This document shows positions 17,236 through 26,894 of a stretch of 64,000 bases of DNA, piece by piece. A program made the position numbers and the translations under genes. The stretch is from the NCBI GenBank assembly GCA_009911715.1, contig CP047880.1, positions 1,550,001 through 1,614,000 on the forward strand. The letters are read 5' to 3'. The notes beneath the pieces were generated by a model. It made no database searches, had not been told where the DNA came from, and saw only the letters and a list, made by a program, of their open reading frames with translations. This DNA comes from Methanomassiliicoccaceae archaeon DOK (GTDB lineage: Archaea > Thermoplasmatota > Thermoplasmata > Methanomassiliicoccales > Methanomethylophilaceae). Every line of letters begins with the position of its first letter. Positions within the stretch are counted from its first letter, which is position 1.

Positions 17236-18569
17236 GCCACATGACAAGCATCATCAGGAAGGAGGTCAGGGAGCTCCTGACCCCCGGCTCCGTCATATCG
17301 GTGCTCGTGATGGTCGTCCTGTTCGCCGGCCTCGGCGGACTCATCGGCGGAGAGGTGGACAGCGCCGCGGAGCTGCCCACGTTCGGATTCGTGGTCGACG
17401 AGGACGGCAAGTACTACGATGATTGGAACCCCTACGACGTCCTCTGCAACGAGACCAACTACGGCGCCGAGGCCGACTCCAAGATCATACTGATGGACAG
17501 CGCCTACGGGGACGACGAGGCGATACTTGCCGAGATGCGGGAGAAGGGCATAACGAGCGTCCTTGCGCTGCCGGACGCCGACTCGTTCAGGGAATCCATG
17601 ACGAACGGCACACAGGTCACCATGAAGCAGTACTACCTGTACGAGCCCACGGGCCTCTTCGGCACCGTGTCATCCAGCGTGCTGTCATCCGTCGTGTCCA
17701 TCCTGAACACCAGCCTGTCCCAGGAGATAATGTCCTCGGCGGGCACGGGGCTGGACTACGATTTCGTCACCAATCCCATAGTATCCGGCACCAACGATGT
17801 CAGCACCATAGTCGACGGCAAGGTCCACACCGGCATCACGCCATCGGACATCTCCAACGAGATCACCAGCCAGACCCTGATGATCCCCATCGTGATCATG
17901 ATCATTATCATGATGGTCGGAAGCATCGTCATCAGCTCCATGGGGTCCGAGAAGGAGAACAAGACCCTGGAGACCCTGCTCACCATGCCGATCAAGAGGA
18001 CATCCATCGTAAGTGGAAAGATCGTCGCTGCCGCCATCGTGGGACTGGTCTACGGCCTGGCCTACATGGTGGGCATGAGCATCTACATGGGATCGATGAC
18101 CGGCACCATCGCCGGATCGTCCAGCGTCAACCTGGAGGATCTGGGCATGTCCCTCGACATCCTGGACTGGTTCCTGATAATGGTCTCCATGTTCCTGGCC
18201 ATCGTGTGCGCCCTTGGAATCTGCATGATCCTGGGAGCGTTCGCCAAGAACTACAAGTCCGCCCAGACCATGACCATGCCCCTGAGCATCCTGGCCATGA
18301 TCCCGATGTTCATCATCATGTTCACCGGATGGTACGGCTCCGGGGGCGTGCTCCAGGCGATCACCTTCGCCATCCCGTTCTCACACCCCATGATGGCGAT
18401 GCAGGCCCTGATGTACGGCGATATGACCCTCGTCCTCGGAGGGATCGCGTACATGGCGGTCTTCGCCCTGGTGTCGATCCTCATCACGGTGAGGCTGTAC
18501 AACTCCGACATCCTGATCACCGGACTGGGACAGAACAAGTACGTCCAGTCGCTCACCGGCAGGAAGTGA
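17232..18569 (+). CDS. ABC-2 type permease (NatB-like)
   Basis: A 445-residue membrane protein: one N-terminal membrane span (SVISVLVMVVLFAGLGGLIG), an extracytoplasmic region of about 180 residues, then at least five C-terminal spans (IPIVIMIIIMMVGSIVIS onward) with the MGSEKENKTLETLLTMP motif typical of NatB/ABC2_membrane_3 proteins. It probably exports ions, a peptide or a drug with the upstream ATPase; the substrate is unknown. A strong terminator follows the stop. Confidence 0.87.
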   Translation: MSHMTSIIRKEVRELLTPGSVISVLVMVVLFAGLGGLIGGEVDSAAELPTFGFVVDEDGKYYDDWNPYDVLCNETNYGAEADSKIILMDSAYGDDEAILAEMREKGITSVLALPDADSFRESMTNGTQVTMKQYYLYEPTGLFGTVSSSVLSSVVSILNTSLSQEIMSSAGTGLDYDFVTNPIVSGTNDVSTIVDGKVHTGITPSDISNEITSQTLMIPIVIMIIIMMVGSIVISSMGSEKENKTLETLLTMPIKRTSIVSGKIVAAAIVGLVYGLAYMVGMSIYMGSMTGTIAGSSSVNLEDLGMSLDILDWFLIMVSMFLAIVCALGICMILGAFAKNYKSAQTMTMPLSILAMIPMFIIMFTGWYGSGGVLQAITFAIPFSHPMMAMQALMYGDMTLVLGGIAYMAVFALVSILITVRLYNSDILITGLGQNKYVQSLTGRK

Positions 18570-18576
18570 GCCAAAC

Positions 18577-18605
18577 GGCGCCTTCGGGCGCCCTTTTTCT
18601 TTTTA
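18577..18605 (+). terminator. Intrinsic-type terminator after the ABC operon
   Basis: GGCGCC-TTCG-GGCGCC stem-tetraloop followed at once by CTTTTTCTTTTT. The UUCG loop and T-tract are a textbook arrangement; archaeal polymerase often stops at such T-tracts. Confidence 0.75.
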
Positions 18606-18608
18606 TTC

Positions 18609-19613
18609 ATGTTCCGCCTTCCAGCGGATATGCTCAACCGCATCGCAGAGGAACTCAGACAGGGCAGGAAGGTCGTACTGGTCCACGGCAACGCCGACAT
18701 GGACGCTCTAGGCTCCGCCTACGCGCTGTCGAAGGCGTTCCCGGAGGCGGACATTTACGCACCCAACGGGCTCGACCGCGTGACCAGGATGGTCTCCGAG
18801 AAGATGAACGTCGCCATCCTGGAGCAGTGCGACCTGTCCGGTTACGACAGGGTCGTGGTCGTCGACACATCCTCCCCGGAGCAGTTGGAAGGGGTCTCGG
18901 ACATCCCGGGAGATTCCATCGTCATCGACCATCACAAGCCCACAGGCAAATGGGACTTCGTGGACACCTTCTACTGCGATGACACGAGGACCTCCTGCTG
19001 CGAGATAATAAAGGAGCTCATCGACGCCGCCGGGATCCCCATCACCAGGGACATGGGGCTGATGCTCCTGGGAGGCATGCTCACGGACAGCGGCCACTTC
19101 CAGTTCGCCAGGCCCGCGATGCTTCCCGCGTTCGCCGACATCATGAGCAGATGCGGCGTCGAGATGGACGAGGCGATGGAGCTCACCCAGGCCCCCGTCA
19201 GCATGTCCGAGAGGATCGCCATGATGAAGGCGATCGAGCGCACCAGGTTCGACCGCGTCGGAGAGATGATCGTCGCCATATCGTTCGGCGGCAGCTTCGA
19301 GGCTTCCTCCTGCAGGGCCATCATGGCGGCGGGCGCCGACGTCGTCTTCGTAGGCTCCCAGAGGGACGAGAACTTCCGTCTCAGCGCCAGGGCGACCCAG
19401 GAGGCCGTCAGGAAGGGCATCCATCTCGGGGAGATCATGTCCGGGATCGGCGAGGAGACGATGTCCGACGGCGGAGGTCACGGAGGAGCGGCAGGGCTCA
19501 CGGGCATAGGCGACACCGAGGCCATGCTGAACATCTGCATGAGCAGGACGATGGACGTGTTCCGCGACATCAAGAAGCGCGAGATGATGGAGCGCGAGAG
19601 CTCACAGTCCTGA
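18609..19613 (+). CDS. DHH-family phosphoesterase (NrnA/RecJ-like)
   Basis: A 334-residue protein. The DHH part has HGNADMDALGSA (motif I), VVVDTSSPEQ, IDHHKP (the DHH motif) and TDSGHFQF; the C-terminal DHHA1 part ends with DGGGHGGAAG, which binds substrate. Such proteins degrade short oligonucleotides or cyclic-dinucleotide products in a manganese-dependent reaction. The archaeal substrate is not known. It is transcribed towards TyrRS, with a shared hairpin between them. Confidence 0.87.
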   Translation: MFRLPADMLNRIAEELRQGRKVVLVHGNADMDALGSAYALSKAFPEADIYAPNGLDRVTRMVSEKMNVAILEQCDLSGYDRVVVVDTSSPEQLEGVSDIPGDSIVIDHHKPTGKWDFVDTFYCDDTRTSCCEIIKELIDAAGIPITRDMGLMLLGGMLTDSGHFQFARPAMLPAFADIMSRCGVEMDEAMELTQAPVSMSERIAMMKAIERTRFDRVGEMIVAISFGGSFEASSCRAIMAAGADVVFVGSQRDENFRLSARATQEAVRKGIHLGEIMSGIGEETMSDGGGHGGAAGLTGIGDTEAMLNICMSRTMDVFRDIKKREMMERESSQS

Positions 19614-19644
19614 GTCCTATACCTTCAATAATTTAGAATAAAGA

Positions 19645-19665
19645 CCGGAGGGTGCCACCCTCCGG
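19645..19665. terminator. Bidirectional hairpin between the DHH gene and TyrRS
   Basis: Ten-base arms (CCGGAGGGTG / CACCCTCCGG) around a single C, between two convergent genes. On the minus strand it is followed by a T-rich run, so it mainly fits the end of tyrS. Confidence 0.6.
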
Positions 19666-19673
19666 AAATGATT

Positions 19674-20741
19674 TCATCTGAGCTTCTTGACGCTCTCGAC
19701 GACTTTGAGGATTGCCTCGTAGTTCTCCGGCTTCTCCGCGAAGTAGTCCCTCACGGGCTGGAGGGTCCTGTCGAGACCGTCCGTCACGCCGGCCTTGAGG
19801 TCGACAGGGGACAGGGATCCGTCGAAGTAGGCCGCTGCGAGCTCGTCGTAGCTGTTGAAGTCGACGGGACCGCCGTACTTCTCGGGCCTCTCGATGTGCA
19901 TCGCGCCGTTCCTGGGGAACAGGATGTACCTGCACAGCATCAGGACGGGGTTCTCGCCCTCGTGCTCCCTCTCCGGCGGACAGTAGGCCTTCTTCATCTT
20001 GGAGGCGATCTCGTCCCTGGTGTCGTGGATCTTGACGCTTCCGTTGGGGTCGCTCTTGGACATCTTGGACTCCACGGGGTCCATCCTGTTGCCTCCCTTG
20101 AGGCCGGGGAGCAGGGGCGTGTGGAGCGCGATGGGCTTCTTCCATCCGAGCTTGTCGGCGGCGTCCCTGGCGAGCATGTGGGCCCTTCTCTGATCGAGAC
20201 CTGCGTAGGCTACGTCCAGTCCCATGCAGAATATGTCGGTGGCCTGGAGGATGGGGTAGAACACCTTCGAGGTGTCGACCTCGGCCTCGTCCTCGGACCT
20301 TCCCATGATGGTCATGGCCCTCTTGACCCTGGAGAGCGAGGTGACCTTGGCCACCTTGATCGCCATCTCCCAGTACTCGATGTCGTTGAGGATCTCGCTG
20401 GCGTACTTGAACTCGACCTTGTCCTCGGGCACCCCGAGTGCGATGAAGCAGTCCTGCATGTACCTGGCGCAGGTGCGTATGTTCTCAAGGTCCCCTCCCA
20501 GCTTGTCGTTGATGTAGGCGTGCCAGTCGGCCCAGAAGATGGTCACCCTGAATCCGGCGTCCGTCAGATCCCTGATCTTCTGTGCGACCAGGACCCATCC
20601 CAGGTGCACAAGCCCTGAGGGTTCGAACCCGATGTACGCTGTGGGCTCCTCCTTCTCGGTGAGGAGCTTGCGGAGCTCCTCGTCTGTCACGACCTCCTCG
20701 GTGTTCCTCGTTACGAGGGCCAGCCTCTGTTCGACATCCAT
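19674..20741 (-). CDS. tyrS: Tyrosine-tRNA ligase
   Basis: Encodes 355 residues of a class I synthetase of the archaeal/eukaryotic type. Visible are the HIGH-like GFEPSGLVHLGW, the tyrosine-binding SEILNDIEYW and YPILQATDI segments, and KMSKSDP. It charges tRNA-Tyr, whose C1-G72 pair (seen in the tRNA gene at 37,647) is the known archaeal identity element. The ATG at 20741 gives the family N-terminus; the frame extends further only through the promoter. It is divergent from the PRTase gene and shares an AT-rich promoter (CTATAAAAAG, about 20768) with it. Confidence 0.95.
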   Translation of the reverse strand: MDVEQRLALVTRNTEEVVTDEELRKLLTEKEEPTAYIGFEPSGLVHLGWVLVAQKIRDLTDAGFRVTIFWADWHAYINDKLGGDLENIRTCARYMQDCFIALGVPEDKVEFKYASEILNDIEYWEMAIKVAKVTSLSRVKRAMTIMGRSEDEAEVDTSKVFYPILQATDIFCMGLDVAYAGLDQRRAHMLARDAADKLGWKKPIALHTPLLPGLKGGNRMDPVESKMSKSDPNGSVKIHDTRDEIASKMKKAYCPPEREHEGENPVLMLCRYILFPRNGAMHIERPEKYGGPVDFNSYDELAAAYFDGSLSPVDLKAGVTDGLDRTLQPVRDYFAEKPENYEAILKVVESVKKLR

Positions 20742-20797
20742 GTTGATCGGTGGGGTGTAGGCAAACCCTATAAAAAGAGATGTTGTTCGGCACCTGA

Positions 20798-21361
20798 ATG
20801 CCATCCGACTACCCCCTCCTGACCGCATCATTCCTGTCCAGCCCCGTCGTCGACAGGAACGGCTACCCGTACTTCGTAAACCCGGTCAGCGACGGCATAC
20901 CCAGGATGGACGCGGCTCTCCTCGACGAGGTCGCCGACGGGATAGTCTCCTTGTGCGACCTCGACTGCGACGTAGTTCTCGCCCCGGAGGCCATGGGCAT
21001 CCCCCTGGCGGTCTGCATCACCCTGAGGACCGGGGTGCCGTACGCCGTCATCCGGAAGAGGAGCTACGGCCTCCCCGGGGAGATAGCCCTGGACCAGCGC
21101 ACGGGCTACTCCAAATCCCCCATGTACATCAACGGGGTCTCCCCCGGGACCAGGGTCGCCATAGTGGACGACGTGGTCAGCACCGGCGGCACGCTGAGGG
21201 CGGTCGTTGGCGCGCTCAGGGAAGCTGGTGCAGTGGTAACGGAGGTCGTGGCCGTGTACAGCAAGCGGAAGGACGTCTCCGACCTGTCCGCGGAGCTGGG
21301 CATCCCGGTCCGCTACCTGCTCGCGGTGAGCTCTTCGGGCGGCAGACCGGCCCTCCTGTGA
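20798..21361 (+). CDS. Purine phosphoribosyltransferase (hypoxanthine/adenine type)
   Basis: A 187-residue PRTase with the PRPP-binding loop VAIVDDVVSTGGTL and the flexible-loop segment RKRSYGLPGEIALDQRTGYSKSPMYI. This is the archaeal Hpt/Apt-like family that salvages hypoxanthine, guanine or adenine to the nucleotide. Which base is preferred cannot be told from sequence. The promoter is shared with the divergent tyrS. The TctA-like gene follows after 55 bases and may be co-transcribed. Confidence 0.85.
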   Translation: MPSDYPLLTASFLSSPVVDRNGYPYFVNPVSDGIPRMDAALLDEVADGIVSLCDLDCDVVLAPEAMGIPLAVCITLRTGVPYAVIRKRSYGLPGEIALDQRTGYSKSPMYINGVSPGTRVAIVDDVVSTGGTLRAVVGALREAGAVVTEVVAVYSKRKDVSDLSAELGIPVRYLLAVSSSGGRPALL

Positions 21362-21416
21362 ATCAACGTTGAGTCACACGGTTCGTCTTATCTGCCCATG
21401 GACGGAACGGCCCGCC

Positions 21417-22691
21417 ATGGACCCAACCCTCGTCGGATTCTGCCTCGCGATGACGCTTGCCGGTGCGGGACTGGGACTCTTCAGCGGCCTCGCCCCCGGG
21501 ATCCACGTCAACACCCTGGCTGCCATGCTTCTCGCCTCGCATTCCGCCCTATCGGCAGCGTTCTCGGGCCATCTCGGAGCGGAGGAGGCGGCGGCCGCGG
21601 TGTGCTGCTGCATCATGTCCGCATCCGTGGTGCACTCCTTCGTGGACTTCGTGCCGTCCGTGTTCATAGGGGCGCCCGACGGGGAGGACGCGGTGTCCGT
21701 GCTGCCGGGGCACCGCCTGCTGCTGAAAGGGAGGGGCATGGAGGCCGTCAGGGCCGCCGCGATAGGGAGCCTTGTCGGAGCGGCCGCGGCCGTGCTCATC
21801 GCCGTCCCGCTGCAGATCCTGCTCTCCGGGCCCGCCGGTAAAGCCCTGGACTCGCTGACTCCGCTCGTGCTGATCCTGGTCTCCGGGATCCTGCTGGTCT
21901 CCGAGCACAGGCGCGGATCCGGCGTCTGGGGGCCGGTGGCGTTCTGCGTCTCGGGACTGCTGGGTCTGATGTGCATGACGGTGCCGGCGTCCTTCGACGG
22001 GATCCTCGGGGAGGACGGCGTGATGATGCCCCTGCTCACCGGCCTGTTCGGGATACCCGTCCTCCTGGAGGGGACCGGGCAGGCGCGCATACCCAGACAG
22101 TCCGACAGGGTGCGCGACCCCGTGGGGGCGGTCCCGGGACTGAAGGGCGTGGCGATGGGCGCCGTGGCGGGATGGTTCTCCGGGATCACATCGACGGTGG
22201 GCGCATCGGTGTCCTCGGCGCTGTTCCCCGAGAGCTCTCCGGCGAGGTTCATATCCTGCGTGGCGTCCGTTGGCACGGTGACGTCGGTACTGGACCTGGT
22301 GACCCTCTCGGTGTCCGGCGACGGGAGGTCGGGGACGGCTCTGGCTATCGGCGAGATCGCCGGGGACTCCGTGTCCGGCGTCATGTCCCAGACGTTCATG
22401 CTCCTCCTGCTGTCCTCCGCCTTGGCCTCTCTACTGGGATACTGGCTAACGATAGCCTCCGGGAGGATGATGTCGGGGCTTGTGTCCAGGATCAGGCCGG
22501 CCAGGATGAACAGGGCCGTTATCGCGGCGCTCGTCGTACTGACCTTCGCGCTGAGCGGGCCGCACGGCCTGCTCGTGCTCCTGTGCTCCACCGCGGTGGG
22601 CCTCATCCCAGGGTTTTTCGGAACGGGGAGGGTGATCCTCTGCGGATGCCTCATCGTCCCCGTGCTGCTGTTCCGCCTGGGCATCGTGTGA
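21417..22691 (+). CDS. TctA-like membrane permease (tripartite tricarboxylate transporter family)
   Basis: A 424-residue, very hydrophobic protein with around ten membrane spans. The start GLFSGLAPGIHVNTLAAML is the glycine/proline-rich motif of the DUF112/TctA family. Bacterial TctA works with TctB and a periplasmic binding protein, neither of which is nearby; archaeal members are usually solitary, so the substrate is unknown. The ATG at 21417 precedes the first span directly; an in-frame TTG at 21369 would add 16 unconserved-looking residues. Confidence 0.8.
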   Translation: MDPTLVGFCLAMTLAGAGLGLFSGLAPGIHVNTLAAMLLASHSALSAAFSGHLGAEEAAAAVCCCIMSASVVHSFVDFVPSVFIGAPDGEDAVSVLPGHRLLLKGRGMEAVRAAAIGSLVGAAAAVLIAVPLQILLSGPAGKALDSLTPLVLILVSGILLVSEHRRGSGVWGPVAFCVSGLLGLMCMTVPASFDGILGEDGVMMPLLTGLFGIPVLLEGTGQARIPRQSDRVRDPVGAVPGLKGVAMGAVAGWFSGITSTVGASVSSALFPESSPARFISCVASVGTVTSVLDLVTLSVSGDGRSGTALAIGEIAGDSVSGVMSQTFMLLLLSSALASLLGYWLTIASGRMMSGLVSRIRPARMNRAVIAALVVLTFALSGPHGLLVLLCSTAVGLIPGFFGTGRVILCGCLIVPVLLFRLGIV

Positions 22692-22727
22692 GAAAAGGAT
22701 GTTAAGGGGTTTCGGAAGGCCCGGAGC

Positions 22728-23114
22728 TCACTGCAGCTTGGACTGGGCCTTGGACATGAACTTCGCGTTGTCCACCACGAACCTCTCGTGGGTGCCGGAG
22801 CCGATCTCGTCCTTCCCGTCAGTGACGGTGACCCTGAACACGAGCCTCCTCCTGTCGATCTCCACGAGCTCGGTGACGCAGGTCGCGCTCATGCCCACAG
22901 GTGTCGCCGCGGAATGGGCGACGTCCAGGTGCGTGCCGACGGTGCTGCTGCCCTCTTCCAGGAACGGGGCCACGCTCTCGCTGGCCGTTGCCTCGATGAG
23001 CGCTATCATGGCAGGTGTCGCGAACACAGGGAGCGTTCCGCTCCCCAGTGCCTCGGCGGTGTTCTCCGGGGTGACCTGTACGGTCTTCTCTCCTCTGATT
23101 CCCGTGTCGAGCAT
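22728..23114 (-). CDS. Thioesterase-family protein (FlK-like hotdog fold)
   Basis: A 128-residue single-domain hotdog protein: TPAMIALIEATASESVAPFLEEG matches the active-site helix of the fluoroacetyl-CoA thioesterase-like family, and VGTHLDVAHSAATPVGM the following strand. It probably hydrolyses a short acyl-CoA. The ATG at 23114 is preceded at a normal distance by TTAATATC on the minus strand (about 23140). It is convergent with the TctA-like gene and divergent from the helicase. Confidence 0.85.
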   Translation of the reverse strand: MLDTGIRGEKTVQVTPENTAEALGSGTLPVFATPAMIALIEATASESVAPFLEEGSSTVGTHLDVAHSAATPVGMSATCVTELVEIDRRRLVFRVTVTDGKDEIGSGTHERFVVDNAKFMSKAQSKLQ

Positions 23115-23171
23115 GGAGTCCCGTATTCCACGCTCGCAGATATTAACTAATCCCATTACGATGCAGGCGTT

Positions 23172-26100
23172 ATGGGATTGGAAGATGACCTCTACGACGA
23201 GCTCTACGAGCTGAGGGAGAGCCTCAGACAGGAACGCAGGATGTCGAACGGACGCATACCGAACGTGTGCTCCGACGAGGCGCTGAGGGAGATGGCCCAG
23301 CGCGTGCCGACCAAGGTCGAGGACTTCTCGGCGATAGTCGGAGTGGGACAGAGGTTCGTGGAGCAGTACGGGGAGGACTTCCTGAACATCACACGCAAGT
23401 ACGCGATCACCGCCGCCAACGGGTCGAACATAGACGCCGACGCGGCCCAGACGCTCAGGGAGCTCGAGAAGAAGCTGATCAACATCAGCAAGAGCAACCG
23501 TCTCCTGTTCCAGCCCAAGATCTCGAGGAAGAACACATTCGACCTCATGACGCTGCCAGAGGTGGACGTCATGAGCCTGCTCTTCGGCAGGAAGAGGATC
23601 CTGAAGCTCTGCGACTCCGCCAAGAGTCCGGAGGACGCCAAGGTGTACAAGCACCTCAACGAGATCATACGCGAGGTCAACAGGGAGCAGAGGGAGAAGG
23701 GTCAGTACGACCTGTACATCGGCTACCCGTTCGTCCAGGGAAAGATGCCCGACGGCGACATAGACGTCCGCGCGCCGCTGGCCCTCTTCCCGGTCATCCT
23801 GGACAAGGACGCCCGCACAATCACGCTCACACTCGACAACTCCAGAGATGCCATCTACAACAACACGCTCGTCCTGGGGTTCATCAAATCCAGCGGCCAG
23901 AACCGCCCCCTACCGGACAACATCCTGGAGGACTACAGCGGCGAGACGTTCCTCACCAACCTGGTCGACTTCTACGAGGACAACGGCATAAAGATGGCCG
24001 TCAACTACAGCCTGCCCACCCCGTTCATCGAGTACAAGGCGGGGGAGTTCCCCAAGTACCTCGCCGGGGACATGGAGATGGTCCCCAACATCATGCTCGG
24101 CAAGTACCCCACGTACTCCAGCTCGATCCAGAAGGACTTCGACGGGATGCTGGCCGGCAGGGAGATCAACGGGATCCTCAACGACCTGATCGTCGACCTC
24201 AACAAGACCGACTTCCTCTCCGACCTCCCGCTGCCCCTGTCCGAGGACGAGATGCGCGACAAGGGCATGGAGGCCTCCGAGAAGGACCTGGTCTACATCA
24301 ACTCCCTGAACAGCTCCCAGGAGAACATCCTCACCGCCATGGAGAGGGGAGACGAGATCGTCGTCCAGGGGCCCCCGGGGACCGGGAAGTCGCAGGTCAT
24401 CACCGGACTGATCACGTCCGCGGTCATCAAGGGAAAGACCGTCCTCATGGTGTCTGAGAAGAAGACCGCGCTCGACGTGGTCTACTCCCGTCTCGGGACC
24501 CTCTCGAAGTACTGCCTGCTCATCGACGACGTCGGTAACAAGGAGCTCTTCTACAAGCAGCTCGGAAGGATGCTGGACAACGGCACGCCAAAGTCCGGTG
24601 TCGACCTGGACTCGGTCTCCGAGGCCATCGACAACGACGTGGCCCTGCTGGACAACATCGCCAACGTGATGTACAGGCCGTCGGACTTCGGCATCGCCCC
24701 TTACAAGCTCTACTCCATGGACAGGTGGCTCGACCTGAACGACAGGCGCCAGTTCGAGGAGTACAAGATGCTCAAGGACAACATCGACGCCTCCCTGCTG
24801 GCCCTGAGGTACCCGTCGGTCACCGAGCTCCACAGGAAGTTCGCCGACCAGGTGCTGATGAAGAACTTCAACGAGTACAGGGAGCTGGTCGAGAAGTACC
24901 CGTGGATGACGCAGATGAAGGCGGACCTGTCCGAGTACAACATCGGGGAGATGAAGGCGGACCTCCTGGACCTGGAGCAGCAGATCAAGACCCTGAACGC
25001 CAAGGGGTTCATGGGCAGGCTGTTCAACAAGGGCAAGGTCACCCGCGAGGCCACGGCCATGACCGGGAAGTACTTCGCCAACTACAACGAGCACACCGTC
25101 CAGAAGGTCATGGAGGACCCCAGGAGGATGTTCGAGGCGCTGGACGGCTACGGCACGTACTCCTCCAGGGCCACGATCTACGACAGGCTCTCCCCCGACG
25201 AGAAGACCTACGGTACCGACGTTCTGAACGTGTCCTCCGTGTCCAAGATGCCCTACGGCGAGAGCAACGACAGGATCTACGAGTGGATCCTCAACGACCA
25301 CCTGCAGAGGTTCGACGCCGAGCACAAGGACATCATGCAGGAGATATGGGACTTCGACAGCATCATCGCCGACATGGACCGCAAGATCGAGTCCAAGAGG
25401 GAGCTCTCAAAGGACAAGGTCGAGCAGGTCTTCCAGCAGAACCTCAAGTACATCACGGAGTCGAAGAGGCGCGGCGACATCAACAGGATCATAGAGTCCA
25501 AGAGGAAGTGGAACCTCAACAAGTTCATCAACAGGTACGGGTACGAGCTCTTCAAGGGCGTCCGCGTATGGCTACTGACCCCCGAGGTCGTGTCCGAGAT
25601 CCTCCCGCTGGAGATGGGCATCTTCGACATGCTCATCTTCGACGAGGCGTCCCAGATGTACGTGGAGAAGGGGGTACCCTCCATCTACCGCGCGAAGAAG
25701 GTCGTGGTCGCGGGCGACCACAAGCAGCTGCGCCCGTCGTCCCTCGGCGTCGGCAGGATCGACTACGAGAGCGACGAGGACGACCTGGACGACATCGTGT
25801 CCGCCGCGCTGGAGGAGGAGAGCCTGCTCGACCTCGCCAGGGCGAAGTACGACTCCATCCTGCTCAACTTCCACTACCGCTCCAAGTACGAGGAGCTCAT
25901 AGCGTTCTCCAACTACGCGTTCTACGGCGGCAGGCTGTACGTCTCACCCAACGTCGAGACCCCCGAGAAGCCCCCGATCGAGGTGTTCAAGGTGAACGGC
26001 CTCTGGGAGGACAAGTCCAACAGGGCGGAGGCCGACAAGATCGTCCAGCTCCTGAAGGAGTTCTTCAGCGTCAGGAAGGACAACGAGACCGTGGGGATCA

Positions 26101-26894
26101 TCACGTTCAACGCCTCCCAGAGGGACCTCATCAACGACGTCCTGGACGAGGAGTGCGCCAACGACCCCGGCTTCGGGAAGCTCGTGGCGGACGAGATGAA
26201 GAGGTTCGACAACGGAGAGGACGTGGGACTCTTCATCAAGAACATCGAGAGCGTGCAGGGGGACGAGAGGGACGTCATCATGTTCTCCATCGGCTACGCC
26301 AAGAACTCCGAGGGCAAGCTGATGCAGAGGTTCGGATGGCTGAACAACCGCGGAGGGGAGAACCGTCTCAACGTCGCCATCTCCAGGGCCAAGAAGAAGA
26401 TCATCATCGTGTCCTCCTTCGAGCCGGAGGACCTGCAGGTCGATGGCACCAAGAACGAGGGCCCGAGGATCCTCAAGAAGTACCTCCAGTACGCCAACGC
26501 CATCAGCAGCGGCAACAGGGAGTACGCCGATTCGATCCTCCACTCGTTCAGCGACGACCGCTGGGACACCCCCGAGGACTTCGACTCCGGCAGGATCGCC
26601 GACCGCGTCTACAACGCACTGACCCGCAAGGGCTACACCGTGGAGAGGAACGTCGGAATCGGAGGCTACCAGATCGACCTGGCGGTCAAGCAGAACGACA
26701 GGTACATCCTCGGGATCGAGTGCGACAGCCGCCTCTACGAGATGTCGTCGTCAACCAGGGAGAGGGACTACCACAGGCAGAAGTACCTGGAGTCCAGGGG
26801 GTGGAAGATCCACAGGGTCTGGACCCCGGGCATGTGGAAGGACCCCGAGAAGGAGATCGCGAGGATCATCCAGGCGATCGAGAAGAACCACTGA
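23172..26894 (+). CDS. HRDC-SF1 helicase-nuclease fusion protein
   Basis: A 1,240-residue protein. Residues 5-85 look like an HRDC nucleic-acid-binding domain (CSDEALREMA ... IVGVGQRFVEQYGEDFL). A DUF4011-like region follows, then an SF1 helicase core split by a long coiled insert: Walker A GPPGTGKSQ near 400, DEASQ near 823, GDHKQLRPSS, and motif VI-like LNVAISRAKKK near 1070. The last ~95 residues (GYTVERNVGIGGYQIDLAV ... GIECD ... HRVWT) match the Vsr/DUF559-like nuclease fold seen at the end of similar helicases. Related proteins occur in genome-defence and repair settings; the role here is an inference. It ends 29 bases inside the convergent HxlR gene. Confidence 0.85.
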   Translation: MGLEDDLYDELYELRESLRQERRMSNGRIPNVCSDEALREMAQRVPTKVEDFSAIVGVGQRFVEQYGEDFLNITRKYAITAANGSNIDADAAQTLRELEKKLINISKSNRLLFQPKISRKNTFDLMTLPEVDVMSLLFGRKRILKLCDSAKSPEDAKVYKHLNEIIREVNREQREKGQYDLYIGYPFVQGKMPDGDIDVRAPLALFPVILDKDARTITLTLDNSRDAIYNNTLVLGFIKSSGQNRPLPDNILEDYSGETFLTNLVDFYEDNGIKMAVNYSLPTPFIEYKAGEFPKYLAGDMEMVPNIMLGKYPTYSSSIQKDFDGMLAGREINGILNDLIVDLNKTDFLSDLPLPLSEDEMRDKGMEASEKDLVYINSLNSSQENILTAMERGDEIVVQGPPGTGKSQVITGLITSAVIKGKTVLMVSEKKTALDVVYSRLGTLSKYCLLIDDVGNKELFYKQLGRMLDNGTPKSGVDLDSVSEAIDNDVALLDNIANVMYRPSDFGIAPYKLYSMDRWLDLNDRRQFEEYKMLKDNIDASLLALRYPSVTELHRKFADQVLMKNFNEYRELVEKYPWMTQMKADLSEYNIGEMKADLLDLEQQIKTLNAKGFMGRLFNKGKVTREATAMTGKYFANYNEHTVQKVMEDPRRMFEALDGYGTYSSRATIYDRLSPDEKTYGTDVLNVSSVSKMPYGESNDRIYEWILNDHLQRFDAEHKDIMQEIWDFDSIIADMDRKIESKRELSKDKVEQVFQQNLKYITESKRRGDINRIIESKRKWNLNKFINRYGYELFKGVRVWLLTPEVVSEILPLEMGIFDMLIFDEASQMYVEKGVPSIYRAKKVVVAGDHKQLRPSSLGVGRIDYESDEDDLDDIVSAALEEESLLDLARAKYDSILLNFHYRSKYEELIAFSNYAFYGGRLYVSPNVETPEKPPIEVFKVNGLWEDKSNRAEADKIVQLLKEFFSVRKDNETVGIITFNASQRDLINDVLDEECANDPGFGKLVADEMKRFDNGEDVGLFIKNIESVQGDERDVIMFSIGYAKNSEGKLMQRFGWLNNRGGENRLNVAISRAKKKIIIVSSFEPEDLQVDGTKNEGPRILKKYLQYANAISSGNREYADSILHSFSDDRWDTPEDFDSGRIADRVYNALTRKGYTVERNVGIGGYQIDLAVKQNDRYILGIECDSRLYEMSSSTRERDYHRQKYLESRGWKIHRVWTPGMWKDPEKEIARIIQAIEKNH

